NCBI RefSeq assembly: GCF_013402875.1
Contig: NZ_CP058579.1
Location: 2,728,001 to 2,792,000, forward strand
Origin: Halorarum salinum
GTDB taxonomy: Archaea; Halobacteriota; Halobacteria; Halobacteriales; Haloferacaceae
DNA length: 64,000 nt
Reading direction: 5' to 3'
Each line of letters starts with the position of its first letter. Position 1 is the first letter of the stretch. Below the pieces are notes generated by a model that was given only the letters and a program-made list of their open reading frames with translations, was not told where the DNA came from and did not search any database. The translations under genes were made by a program, and so were the position numbers. This document shows positions 9,175 to 16,984 of this stretch, one piece after another.

Positions 9175-10341
9175 CTACCGCGCCGCGTCGAACGCCGCCT
9201 CCAGGTCGGCCTTCATGTCCTCGACGTGCTCGACGCCGACCGAGACGCGGATCAGCCCGTCGGTGAGCCCCACCGCGAGCCGTTCCTCGCGGGGGATGGC
9301 CGCGTGGGTCATCGACGCCGGCTGTTCGATGAGGCTCTCGACGCCGCCGAGGCTCTCGGCGAGCGTGAACACCTCCGTCTCGGAGACGACGGTGCTCGCC
9401 TGCTCCAGCGAGCCGTCGAACTCGAACGAGAGCATCCCGCCGAAGTCGTCCATCTGCTCGGCCGCCAGGTCGTGCTGGGGGTGGGAGTCGAGTCCGGGGT
9501 AGAACACCGCCGAGACGGCCTCGTGGTCGTCGAGCCAGCGGGCGAGTTCGCGCGCGTTGTCGCAGTGGCGGTCCATCCGGACGGGGAGCGTCTTCGTTCC
9601 CCGCAACACGAGGAAGCAGTCGAACGGGGAGGGCGTCGCGCCCACGGAGTTCTGGTAGAACCCGATCCGCTCGTCCAGATCGGCGTCGTCGGTGACGAGC
9701 GCCCCGCCGACGACGTCCGAGTGGCCGCCGAGGTACTTGGTGAGCGAGTGCGAGACGATATCCGCGCCGTGCTCCAGCGGCCGCTGGAGGTACGGCGTCG
9801 CGAACGTGTTGTCGACCGCGCAGAGCGCGTCGTACTCGTGGGCGACGTCGGCGAGCGTGCCGATGTCGTTCACGTTCATGAGCGGGTTCGTCGGCGTCTC
9901 GACCCACACCAGCTCCGTCGACTCGCCCATCGCGTCGCGGACGGCGTCGCGGTCGGTCGTGTCGACGAAGTCGAACTCCAGGTCGTACCGCTCGTACACC
10001 CGGGTGAAGATGCGGTGGGTCCCGCCGTACACGTCGTCGCCGGCGACGACGTGGTCGCCCGCCTCCAGCAGGTTGAGGACGGTGTTTATCGACCCCATCC
10101 CCGAGGAGAAGGCGCGGCCGTACTCGCCGCCCTCCAGCGCCGCGAGGTTCGCCTCAAGGTCGGTCCTGGTCGGGTTCCCGGTCCTGCTGTACTCGTAGCC
10201 GCGATGGTCGCCCGGGGCGTCCTGTTCGTACGTCGAGTTCGCGTAGATGGGCGTCATCAGCGCGCCAGTCTCCTCGTCGGGGTCCTGTCCCGCGTGGACC
10301 GCGTCCGTCTCGATGCGGAACCCGTCGGCGTCGTCGGTCAT
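9175..10341 (-). CDS. Cystathionine gamma-synthase/gamma-lyase family PLP enzyme
   Basis: A 388-residue Cys/Met-metabolism PLP enzyme. The pyridoxal lysine is in [17 protein letters not shown], and the family signatures YSRTGNPTR near the N-terminus, [28 protein letters not shown] and the C-terminal [23 protein letters not shown] are all visible. Transsulfuration in either direction, or O-acylhomoserine sulfhydrylation, are compatible; sequence inspection does not separate MetB from MetC activity. [21 protein letters not shown] is taken as start, as family members begin shortly before this segment. Confidence 0.88.
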   Translation of the reverse strand: MTDDADGFRIETDAVHAGQDPDEETGALMTPIYANSTYEQDAPGDHRGYEYSRTGNPTRTDLEANLAALEGGEYGRAFSSGMGSINTVLNLLEAGDHVVAGDDVYGGTHRIFTRVYERYDLEFDFVDTTDRDAVRDAMGESTELVWVETPTNPLMNVNDIGTLADVAHEYDALCAVDNTFATPYLQRPLEHGADIVSHSLTKYLGGHSDVVGGALVTDDADLDERIGFYQNSVGATPSPFDCFLVLRGTKTLPVRMDRHCDNARELARWLDDHEAVSAVFYPGLDSHPQHDLAAEQMDDFGGMLSFEFDGSLEQASTVVSETEVFTLAESLGGVESLIEQPASMTHAAIPREERLAVGLTDGLIRVSVGVEHVEDMKADLEAAFDAAR

Positions 10342-10424
10342 GGGGGGACATGCGACCGCGCGTGGTGTCACTCTTGTCATCCGGACCGCCTCCGAGCGGG
10401 TCCAGGGGGCTCTCCGGAGCACGG

Positions 10425-10432
10425 ATTTAAAA
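10425..10432 (+). promoter_or_regulatory. TATA box of the aMBF1 gene (leaderless)
   Basis: ATTTAAAA centred about 27 nt before the ATG at 10455 in a GC-rich setting. The spacing places transcription start at the A of the ATG, so the mRNA is expected to be leaderless. Confidence 0.65.
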
Positions 10433-10454
10433 GGCGTCGCCGAATACGGGTGGT

Positions 10455-10979
10455 ATGGCCAAGTACTCCACCGGCAGTGGCGGCGGTGGCGACTCCGCGG
10501 ACGCCTGCGAACTGTGCGGGCGCGAGGGGTCCTCGCTCACCCGCGCCAACGTCGCGGGCGCGGACCTGCTGGTCTGCTCGAACTGTGCGCCACACGGCGA
10601 GAACCGTCACACGGAGCGCAAGAAGTCCGACCGGGAGGGCGGCTCCCGCGACGACACGGAACGCAACCGCAAGAAGCGTGCAGCACGGAACACGGCCCGC
10701 GTGTACGACGCCTCCCGCGCGAACACGAAACGCTGGGAGGAGGAGGGGACCGACTACGAGGAGGACCGCCTCCCGTACCTGGCGAGCGGCTACGGCGAGC
10801 GGGTCGAGGCCGCCAGACGGGACGCCGGGCTCACGACCGACGAACTCGCGGCCGAACTCGACGTCGACGAGGAGGACCTGCTCGCCGTCGAGGAGGGGCG
10901 CGCCTCCCGCGCGGGCGTCGGCGGCTCGGTCGTCCGGAAGCTCGAGGACCGGCTCGACGTCGAACTCGTCGACGAGTGA
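10455..10979 (+). CDS. Archaeal multiprotein bridging factor 1 (aMBF1)
   Basis: A 174-residue MBF1-type regulator. The N-terminal zinc ribbon has CELCGRE and CSNCAPHG (two CxxC pairs), followed by a basic, charged linker about residues 50-95, and a C-terminal XRE-type helix-turn-helix about residues 112-170 (YGERVEAARRDAGLTTDELA). MBF1 proteins bridge TBP to activators in eukaryotes; the archaeal form associates with transcription and ribosomes. The gene stands alone between divergently placed neighbours and has a clear TATA box with leaderless start. Confidence 0.87.
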   Translation: MAKYSTGSGGGGDSADACELCGREGSSLTRANVAGADLLVCSNCAPHGENRHTERKKSDREGGSRDDTERNRKKRAARNTARVYDASRANTKRWEEEGTDYEEDRLPYLASGYGERVEAARRDAGLTTDELAAELDVDEEDLLAVEEGRASRAGVGGSVVRKLEDRLDVELVDE

Positions 10980-11066
10980 GCCGCGCCTCGTGACGGAGCC
11001 CGACCGCGCGGCGACCGGGCCGCGACCGCCGAGCGATTTTTCCCGCCCGACGGCGACCGACCGGCA

Positions 11067-12266
11067 ATGAGCGGAACGCTCGCGGCCGCACGTCCCGAGG
11101 TGCGGGAGTTCACGGCGACCGTCGATCGGGTCGACGGAAGCGAGATCGTGCTCGACGAGACGTACTTCTACCCCGAGGCCGGCGGTCAGCCGGCCGACCG
11201 GGGGACGCTGGCGGGGGTAGAGGTTCGCGACGTGCGGACCGGACCCGACGGCGTCGTCCACGTCCTCTCGGCGGCGCCCGACGTCCGGGACGGCGACGAG
11301 GTGTCGGGCGTCGTCGACGACGACTTCCGGACCTACTGCATGCGGGCCCACACCGCGAGCCACGTCCTGTACGGCGCGGGACGGCACCTCCTCGAGGACC
11401 TGGGGTACGGCGGGTTCGACATCTCCGAGGGGAAGGTGCGAGTCGATTTCACCACGACGACCGACGTCGACGACGGGACGCTCGTCGAACTCGAGCGGCT
11501 GGTGAACCGGGCCGTCTGGGACTCCCGCGAGGTCTCCTGGGAGGAGCTCCCCGTCGAAGCCGCCCGCGAACGGGAGGAGGTCGCCTTCAACACGAAGACG
11601 GAGGAGGGCGTCATGGCCGACGCCGAGTCCGTTCGCGTCGTCACCGTCGAGGGCTGGGACTGGGCGGCCTGCGGCGGTACCCACGTCTCCGACACCGCGG
11701 AGATCGGCCCGGTCACGGTTCTCTCGCGCTCTAACCCGGGGGAGGGGATGACCCGGGTGGAGTTCGCGGTCGGCCCCCCGGCCATCCGCGAGCGGGCCGC
11801 GAACCACGGCGCCGCGCTCGCGGCCGCGCGCGCGCTCGACGGCAACGTCGGGGCGCTCCCCGACGCCGTCGCCAGGGTCCGGGACGAACGTGACGACCTC
11901 GAGTCGGAGCTCGCGGCGCTCCGGAACGAGGTGCTCGACGCCCGACTCGGCGAGTTCGACGAACTCCGGACGGAGGGAACCGACTGGCTGCTCGGCAGCG
12001 TCGCCGGCTTCGACGCCAACGCGGTCGGGGAACGCGCGAAGGCCCTCGCGGGGGAGCGGGCCGACGTCGTCGTCGCGGTCGGGGAGCGGGACTCCCCGTT
12101 CGTCGTCGTCGCCTCCGAGGGGGAGCCCCACGCCGGCGCCGTCGTCGACGCGCTCACCGAGGAGTTCGGCGGCGGCGGCGGGGGCGGCCCCCCCTTCGCA
12201 CAGGGCGGCGGCCTCGACGCCGACGCCGAGGCGCTCCTCGATCGGCTCCGCGACTACGTCGCGTAG
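11067..12266 (+). CDS. AlaX-type alanyl-tRNA editing protein with DHHA1 domain
   Basis: A 399-residue free-standing homologue of the AlaRS editing domain that hydrolyses mischarged Ser/Gly-tRNA(Ala). It begins with the AlaRS-like YFYPEAGGQPADRG segment (about residues 30-50). The zinc/catalytic motifs HTASH (HxxxH, near residue 94) and CGGTH (CxxxH, near 200) are intact. A coiled region about 250-300 leads to a DHHA1-like C-terminal domain ending in a glycine-rich GGGGGG-PPFAQGGG segment. The length fits the AlaX-L class. Its 3' end overlaps the convergent small membrane-protein gene by 13 nt. Confidence 0.88.
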   Translation: MSGTLAAARPEVREFTATVDRVDGSEIVLDETYFYPEAGGQPADRGTLAGVEVRDVRTGPDGVVHVLSAAPDVRDGDEVSGVVDDDFRTYCMRAHTASHVLYGAGRHLLEDLGYGGFDISEGKVRVDFTTTTDVDDGTLVELERLVNRAVWDSREVSWEELPVEAAREREEVAFNTKTEEGVMADAESVRVVTVEGWDWAACGGTHVSDTAEIGPVTVLSRSNPGEGMTRVEFAVGPPAIRERAANHGAALAAARALDGNVGALPDAVARVRDERDDLESELAALRNEVLDARLGEFDELRTEGTDWLLGSVAGFDANAVGERAKALAGERADVVVAVGERDSPFVVVASEGEPHAGAVVDALTEEFGGGGGGGPPFAQGGGLDADAEALLDRLRDYVA

Positions 12267-12499
12267 GAGTAGTCGATCGCGAGATAGAGGACGTACATCA
12301 CGGCGAAGAAGCCGACGATGACGGGGCCGAGGTCAGCGGTTCCCAGCGCGATGGCGACGCCCCAGAGGACGACGGCGACGACCGCGAACACGAGCCCCGC
12401 GCCGAGTTCGTTCAGTTCGTCCTCGCCGCCGGGCGGCAGCCGTCGCCGAATCCTGAGGTAGAAGCGCTCGGCCTCGTCGTGCTCCTCGTCGGCGGACAT
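12254..12499 (-). CDS. Small two-helix membrane protein, unknown
   Basis: An 81-residue protein, unrecognised. The N-terminal half is charged (MSADEEHDEAERFYLRIRRR and a short DELNE segment); two hydrophobic helices follow, about residues 36-52 (LVFAVVAVVLWGVAIAL) and 58-75 (VIVGFFAVMYVLYLAID). An alternative start at 12520 adds seven residues. The gene is convergent to, and overlaps, the AlaX gene. The long open frame that continues upstream on this strand is only the shadow of the acyl-CoA dehydrogenase gene. Confidence 0.65.
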   Translation of the reverse strand: MSADEEHDEAERFYLRIRRRLPPGGEDELNELGAGLVFAVVAVVLWGVAIALGTADLGPVIVGFFAVMYVLYLAIDYSYAT

Positions 12500-12589
12500 A
12501 CCACGTTGTTCGCCGGACATGCGGAAGGCTCTTCCCCCGGCGTCGAACCACCCCCGACGTCGAACCTCCCCGCAGTGGGAGTGAGAACC

Positions 12590-12597
12590 GTTTAACT
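12590..12597 (+). promoter_or_regulatory. TATA box of acyl-CoA dehydrogenase gene
   Basis: GTTTAACT lies 23-30 nt before the ATG at 12620, matching a leaderless haloarchaeal start. Confidence 0.6.
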
Positions 12598-12619
12598 TCG
12601 ACCGCCCGAACGGGGGGGT

Positions 12620-13774
12620 ATGACCGACGTCTACGGCCACTCGCCCTCGCTGCTCACGGACGAACAGCGGGCGATCCGGGAGGTCGTTCGCGAGTTCGCG
12701 ATCGACGAGGTCCGCCCCGGCGCACGCGAGGCGGACGAGGAGGAACGGTTCCCCGAGGACGTGTGGGACGCGCTGGCCGACCTCGACCTGACGGGGCTGA
12801 CCGTCCCGTCCGAGTACGGCGGCTTCGACGCCGACCGGGCGACGTACGCGCTCGTGAACGAGGAACTCGCGTACGGCCAGCTCGCGGTCGCCACTGCGCT
12901 GTCCGTCCACTGTCTGGCGACCTCGTGCATCGCGAAGTTCGGCTCCGAGGGCGTCCGGGAGGAGTGGCTCCCGGAGATGGTCGACGGTCGCCCGGTCGGC
13001 GCGTTCTGCCTCTCGGAACCGCACGCCGGGTCGAACCCCGCCGAGCTGTCCACCACCGCCACCCGCGAGGGCGACGAGTACGTCCTGGACGGCGAGAAGC
13101 AGTGGATCACCAACGGCGAACGGGCCGGCGTGTACGTCGTCTTCGCGAAGACCGACCCCGAGGACGACGGCTCCATCACGCAGTTCCTCGTCCCCGCGGA
13201 TCTCGACGGCGTCACCGTCGGCCCGAAGGAGGACAAACTCGGCCTCCGCGCGTCGGACACGACGTCGATGCAGTTCGACGACGTGCGTCTCCCGGAGCGG
13301 TACCGCCTCACCGAGGAGGGCGAGGGGCTGAACGCCGCGTTTCGAATCCTCACGGGCGGTCGCATCGCCATCGCGGCGCAGGCGGTGGGACTCGCACAGG
13401 CCGCGATCGACGAGGCGCGGGCCTACGCCTGGGAGCGGGAGCAGTTCGGCGGCCCCATCGCGGAGATCCAGACCGTCCGCCACAAGTTCGCCGACATGGC
13501 GACGAACACCCAGGCCGCGAGGCTCCTCGTCAGGGAGGCGGCCCGGCAGTCGGACGCTGGCGAGGACCCCCGATTGCTCGCCTCGATGGCGAAGTACTTC
13601 GCCAGCGAGACGGCCGTCGACGTGACGAACGAGGCCGTCCAGATCCACGGCGGCTACGGCTACACGACGGAGTTCGACGTCGAACGGTTCTACCGCGACT
13701 CGAAGATCACGACCATCTACGAGGGGACCTCCGAGATACAGAAGAAGATCGTCGCGCGGGAGGTCCTGTCGTAA
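12620..13774 (+). CDS. Acyl-CoA dehydrogenase
   Basis: A 384-residue flavoprotein of standard length that introduces the alpha-beta double bond into acyl-CoA and donates electrons to ETF. Visible family elements: FCLSEPHAGSNPAEL (FAD contact), EKQWITNGERAGVYVVFAKT, KLGLRASDT, YAWEREQFGGPIAEIQ, QIHGGYGYTTEFDVERFYRD and the catalytic Glu in IYEGTSEIQ near the C-terminus. Chain-length specificity is not readable. It is monocistronic; partner ETF genes lie about 15 kb away in the same window (27.7-32 kb) but linkage is not implied. Confidence 0.92.
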   Translation: MTDVYGHSPSLLTDEQRAIREVVREFAIDEVRPGAREADEEERFPEDVWDALADLDLTGLTVPSEYGGFDADRATYALVNEELAYGQLAVATALSVHCLATSCIAKFGSEGVREEWLPEMVDGRPVGAFCLSEPHAGSNPAELSTTATREGDEYVLDGEKQWITNGERAGVYVVFAKTDPEDDGSITQFLVPADLDGVTVGPKEDKLGLRASDTTSMQFDDVRLPERYRLTEEGEGLNAAFRILTGGRIAIAAQAVGLAQAAIDEARAYAWEREQFGGPIAEIQTVRHKFADMATNTQAARLLVREAARQSDAGEDPRLLASMAKYFASETAVDVTNEAVQIHGGYGYTTEFDVERFYRDSKITTIYEGTSEIQKKIVAREVLS

Positions 13775-13886
13775 CCGCCCTCCGTCGCAACCGCGTTCGC
13801 GGCGGCGTCCCCGAACCGACCCCTCCGACGCGGAGCGCTCGTCAGCCCACCGCACCCTTTTCTTGCCCCGGCGCCACCCTCCATCC

Positions 13887-14417
13887 GTGAGTCCCATCGA
13901 ATTCGACGACTACGACGCGGTCGTGTACGACCTCGACGGTACGCTCGTCCGCCTCGCGGTCGACTGGGACGCCGCGACCAGGGACGCCGCCGCCCTCTTC
14001 GAGCGAAACGGCCACGAGGTCCCGGAGTCCGGGCTCTGGGAACTCCTCGAACGGGCGGACGACGCGGGTCTCAGGGGGGAACTCGAGGTCCAGCTCTCGG
14101 AACGCGAGTGCGAGGGCGCCCGCCGGTCGGAGCGGTTACCGCGGGCCGACGACCTCCCCCTCCCGGTACCGACCGGGGTCTGTTCGCTGAACTGCGAGGC
14201 GGCGTGTCGGCTCGCCCTCGACCGGCACGCGCTCTCCGGGCACGTCCGGTCGGTCGTCGGACGCGACTCGAACGCGACGTACAAACCGGATCCCGAGCCG
14301 TTGCTCGCGACGATCGAGGAACTCGGCGTCCCGCCGGCGCGGGCGGTGTTCGTGGGCGACTCCGCGCGTGACGAACTGACGGCCGAGCGGGCCGACGTCG
14401 ACTTTCTGTGGGTGTAG
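13887..14417 (+). CDS. HAD-superfamily phosphatase
   Basis: A 176-residue HAD hydrolase starting at GTG (VSPIEFDDYDAVVYDLDGTL). Motif I is DLDGTL, motif II is likely within VPTGVCSLN, the motif III lysine is in YKPDPEPLL, and motif IV is FVGDSARDELTA. Only a short helical cap is present between motifs I and II, so it is smaller than phosphoglycolate phosphatases. The substrate is undefined. A T-rich stretch (CCCTTTTCTTG) just upstream may be part of the promoter. The GTG is preferred to an upstream TTG because homology begins there. Confidence 0.75.
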   Translation: MSPIEFDDYDAVVYDLDGTLVRLAVDWDAATRDAAALFERNGHEVPESGLWELLERADDAGLRGELEVQLSERECEGARRSERLPRADDLPLPVPTGVCSLNCEAACRLALDRHALSGHVRSVVGRDSNATYKPDPEPLLATIEELGVPPARAVFVGDSARDELTAERADVDFLWV

Positions 14418-14456
14418 CGTACGACGCCGACGGGGCTCACGGTCCGTTCGCGCTCC

Positions 14457-14687
14457 TCAGCGGTAGGCGCGTGCGTAGAGGAACACCGAGGTCGCGGTGA
14501 GGAACCAGACGACGGCCCCGACCCGGATCGCGAACTCGGCGCGGCTCGCCCAGGTCGGGAGCGTCGCGAACGTCGAGAGCCCGGTCACCACGGGGGCTCC
14601 GAGGACGATGGTGAGGACGAACGTCGTCTGCATCACCCAGCCGTAGTCGACTCCCTCCGGGGCCGTGGTCTCGACGCGCGTCGGCAC
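14457..14687 (-). CDS. Small two-helix membrane protein, conserved haloarchaeal
   Basis: A 76-residue protein with probable GTG start (VPTRVETTAPEGVDYGWVMQ). Two membrane helices are evident: about residues 17-36 (WVMQTTFVLTIVLGAPVVTG) and 48-70 (FAIRVGAVVWFLTATSVFLYA). A second GTG at 14705 would add six residues. I recognise the layout as a common haloarchaeal small membrane protein but know of no function. It is divergent from panB, sharing a 142-nt intergenic region. Confidence 0.65.
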   Translation of the reverse strand: MPTRVETTAPEGVDYGWVMQTTFVLTIVLGAPVVTGLSTFATLPTWASRAEFAIRVGAVVWFLTATSVFLYARAYR

Positions 14688-14798
14688 GGTGAACCGTTCG
14701 ACCACTCGGGCTAAGTGGTGTCGGTTCGGGCCGGCGGTCGGTCGTCCGGACGGCGACGTTCGACGGCCCGACGGACGGCTCTCGTCCGAACCGGACCA

Positions 14799-14806
14799 AT
14801 TTATCA
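14799..14806 (+). promoter_or_regulatory. TATA box of panB
   Basis: ATTTATCA stands 24-31 nt before the panB ATG, consistent with a leaderless or near-leaderless mRNA. Confidence 0.6.
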
Positions 14807-14829
14807 CGACACCGGAACACGAGTTCCCC

Positions 14830-15642
14830 ATGACCACGACACGGAGTCTCGGTGAGAAGGCGGGCGAGGAGCCGATCACGATGCTCACCGCGTACGACGC
14901 GCCGACGGCCGCCATCGTCGACGAGGCCGGCATCGACGTGATACTCGTGGGCGACAGCATGGGGAACGCCGTTCTCGGCTACGACTCGACCCTGCCGGTC
15001 ACGATGGAGGAGGTGATGAGCCGAACCGGCGCCGTCGCTCGCGCGACCGAGGACGCGCTCGTCGTCGCGGACATGCCGTTCCTCTCGTTCGGCGTCGACG
15101 GGGCCGAGAGCGTCGAGAACGCCGGCCGGATGCTGAAGGAGGCGGACGCGGACGCCGTGAAGATCGAGAGCGGCCCGCACACGGTCGAGCTGACCCGGCG
15201 GCTCACCGACGTCGGCATCCCGGTCATGGCTCACCTGGGGCTCACCCCACAGCACGTGAACCAGCTCGGCGGCTACCAGCGGCAGGGGACCGAACGGGAC
15301 GCCGCGGAGACCATCGTCGACCTCGCGCGGGAGCACCAGGAGGCGGGTGCGTTCTCGCTCGTGCTCGAACACGTGCCGTCGAACCTGGCCAGGCAGGTGA
15401 CGGAAGCGCTCTCCGTCCCGACGATCGGCATCGGCGCGGGCCCGGAGACGGACGGGCAGGTGCTCGTCATCACCGACGTGCTCGGGATGGACGACTGGTC
15501 GCCGCCGTTCTCGAAGCAGTTCGGCGACGTGCACGGCGAGATGGAGCGGGCGATCTCGGCGTTCAGGGAGGGGGTCGAGGCGGGGGAGTTCCCGGCCGAG
15601 GAGCACAGCCACGTCGAGGACGACGTGGAGGACGTCTACTAG
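14830..15642 (+). CDS. panB: 3-methyl-2-oxobutanoate hydroxymethyltransferase
   Basis: A 270-residue ketopantoate hydroxymethyltransferase, transferring a one-carbon unit to 2-oxoisovalerate in pantothenate/CoA synthesis. Signatures: ITMLTAYDAPTAAIVDEAG, the metal/substrate segment VGDSMGNAVLGY, MPFLSFG, VKIESG, VMAHLGLTPQ and the C-terminal IGIGAGPETDGQVLVITDVLGM. Length matches the family. The start MTTTRSLGEK follows a TATA box at the proper distance. A dimetal-folate donor is used in bacteria; the archaeal C1 donor is not visible from sequence. Confidence 0.95.
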   Translation: MTTTRSLGEKAGEEPITMLTAYDAPTAAIVDEAGIDVILVGDSMGNAVLGYDSTLPVTMEEVMSRTGAVARATEDALVVADMPFLSFGVDGAESVENAGRMLKEADADAVKIESGPHTVELTRRLTDVGIPVMAHLGLTPQHVNQLGGYQRQGTERDAAETIVDLAREHQEAGAFSLVLEHVPSNLARQVTEALSVPTIGIGAGPETDGQVLVITDVLGMDDWSPPFSKQFGDVHGEMERAISAFREGVEAGEFPAEEHSHVEDDVEDVY

Positions 15643-15811
15643 CGGACGGGCGGTTCGAGGGCCGGCAGTTCGAGGGATCTCGATTCGAGGACCGGCGATC
15701 CCGGAGCGGTGAACCGCGCGACCGCGTGCCGCTCCGGGCCGGAGGTCAGGTCACGACGGGTGTGGCCGCGTTGCCCTATTTGAACCCTCGTCGTGGACGC
15801 GTTCTCCCGCT
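15643..15811. repeat. Intergenic region with short TTCGAGG direct repeats
   Basis: Just after panB, the heptamer TTCGAGG occurs three times within about 50 nt (near 15654-15696), interspersed with GCCGGC/ACCGGC. The remainder is plain GC-rich DNA. The stretch separates two convergent genes, so a role in termination is possible but no clear hairpin-plus-T-tract is seen. Confidence 0.35.
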
Positions 15812-16582
15812 TCAGAGACGGTCGAGGAACGACTCCAGTTCGTCGTTGAACGCGTCGGGCGCCTCGAGCATCGTGAGGTGGGCGGCGTCCTGGACGACCG
15901 CCAGTTCGCAGTCGGGCACGTGTTCGGCGAGGTACTCGTGATACCGGACCGGCGTCAGCTGGTCGTGTTCGCCAACGATCGCGAGGGCGGGTGAGTCGAG
16001 TTCGCCGAGCCTGTTCCGCACGTCGAACGCGTGGCACGTGCGGAAGTCGCGCTCGGTGACGGCCCTGCCGGCGTCGTACATCGCCTCCTTCGAGAGTTCG
16101 ACGTAGCGGCCGTCCGGGTCGTGGAACAGCCTGTCGTCGGCGTGGAGGAACTCCACCGCCCTGTCGAAGTCGTCCGCGAGCCAGGCCAGCAGGTCATCGA
16201 GCACGGTCAGTTTGGCGCCGGTGCCCGCGAGCACCAGCCCGTCCAGGTCGAGGTCCCGCTCCAGCGCGGTCCACGTCGCGACCGCCCCGCCCAGCGAGTT
16301 GCCGACGAGCACGCTCGCCCCGGTCTCCTCGGCGACCGCGACGACGTCGTCGGTGTACGCCTCGAGGGCGTCGGGGCCGCCCGTGGCGTTCACGTCGTCG
16401 CTCTCGCCGTGGCCGCTGAGTTCGAGAGCGACGACGGGCGCCCGCCCGGCCAGCCTGGACTGGGACTTCCAGACGCCCGCGGCGCCACCGCTCCCGTGAA
16501 TGCAGAGGAGCCCCGGCCCGTCACCCCCGCGGTCGGAGACGCGGTAGGCCGTCCGCCGTCCGTGGTGTGTCACTCCGTCCAT
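15812..16582 (-). CDS. Alpha/beta hydrolase
   Basis: A 256-residue alpha/beta-hydrolase. The oxyanion-hole segment is CIHGSGG near residue 28; the nucleophile elbow is VGNSLGGAVA with the catalytic Ser near residue 94; the acid is likely the Asp in VGEHDQLTP and the base His is in QDAAHLTMLEAPDAFN. The cap between residues about 120 and 185 is helical. It could be an esterase, lipase-like or C-C hydrolase. A TATA-like element (TTTATG, minus strand) precedes the ATG by about 24 nt. Confidence 0.85.
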   Translation of the reverse strand: MDGVTHHGRRTAYRVSDRGGDGPGLLCIHGSGGAAGVWKSQSRLAGRAPVVALELSGHGESDDVNATGGPDALEAYTDDVVAVAEETGASVLVGNSLGGAVATWTALERDLDLDGLVLAGTGAKLTVLDDLLAWLADDFDRAVEFLHADDRLFHDPDGRYVELSKEAMYDAGRAVTERDFRTCHAFDVRNRLGELDSPALAIVGEHDQLTPVRYHEYLAEHVPDCELAVVQDAAHLTMLEAPDAFNDELESFLDRL

Positions 16583-16694
16583 ACGGGGTGTCTCGACGGC
16601 GACGGCATAAATGGGAGGGGACGCTGGACTGTGAACCGCAACACGACCGCAAGATCGGTAAAACGGCTACCGTACCGCGATTAACACACGGAAG

Positions 16695-16703
16695 TTTTAT
16701 ATA
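16695..16703 (+). promoter_or_regulatory. TATA box of the Hsp20-like/cdc48 operon
   Basis: TTTTATATA, the most AT-rich block in the neighbourhood, lies 33-41 nt before the ATG at 16736. It predicts transcription start about 8-10 nt upstream of the ATG for the two-gene operon. Confidence 0.7.
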
Positions 16704-16735
16704 CTGTAGCGCATTACTTGGGGTTAGGACCACTA

Positions 16736-16984
16736 ATGAACCAGCCCCAACACACCGGCCGAACGGAGCGGTTCGTCCGTCGATACGACTACGACGACGA
16801 GACCGTCGTCGCAGCCGACGTCGACGCGGACGAGGACGCGGTGACCGTCGACACGGTCGACGGGACGGCCATCGTCGTCGTGGAGCGGGACGGCGGGGAG
16901 GAGGAGTTCGAACTCGAACTTCCCGGACCGGCCGCAAACGTTGACACGCAGAACGGCGTACTCACCATCAGGATCAGCCAATGA
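16736..16984 (+). CDS. Small Hsp20/alpha-crystallin-like protein coupled to Cdc48
   Basis: An 82-residue acidic protein. After a short polar N-terminus it shows alternating beta-strand character: [41 protein letters not shown] and the terminal [10 protein letters not shown]. The end strongly recalls the last strands of the Hsp20 fold (LP...NGVLTI). It is shorter than typical Hsp20 proteins (about 140 residues) and lacks the N-terminal arm and the C-terminal IxI tail. Its stop overlaps the cdc48 ATG (ATGA), implying translational coupling and stoichiometric production. I infer a co-chaperone or substrate adaptor for Cdc48; this is unproven. Confidence 0.75.
   Translation: MNQPQHTGRTERFVRRYDYDDETVVAADVDADEDAVTVDTVDGTAIVVVERDGGEEEFELELPGPAANVDTQNGVLTIRISQ

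Noticed and set aside
12500-13897. Minus-strand open frame continuing upstream of the small membrane protein
   Set aside because: It is antisense to a well-supported acyl-CoA dehydrogenase and has no protein-like composition before the final 81-88 codons.
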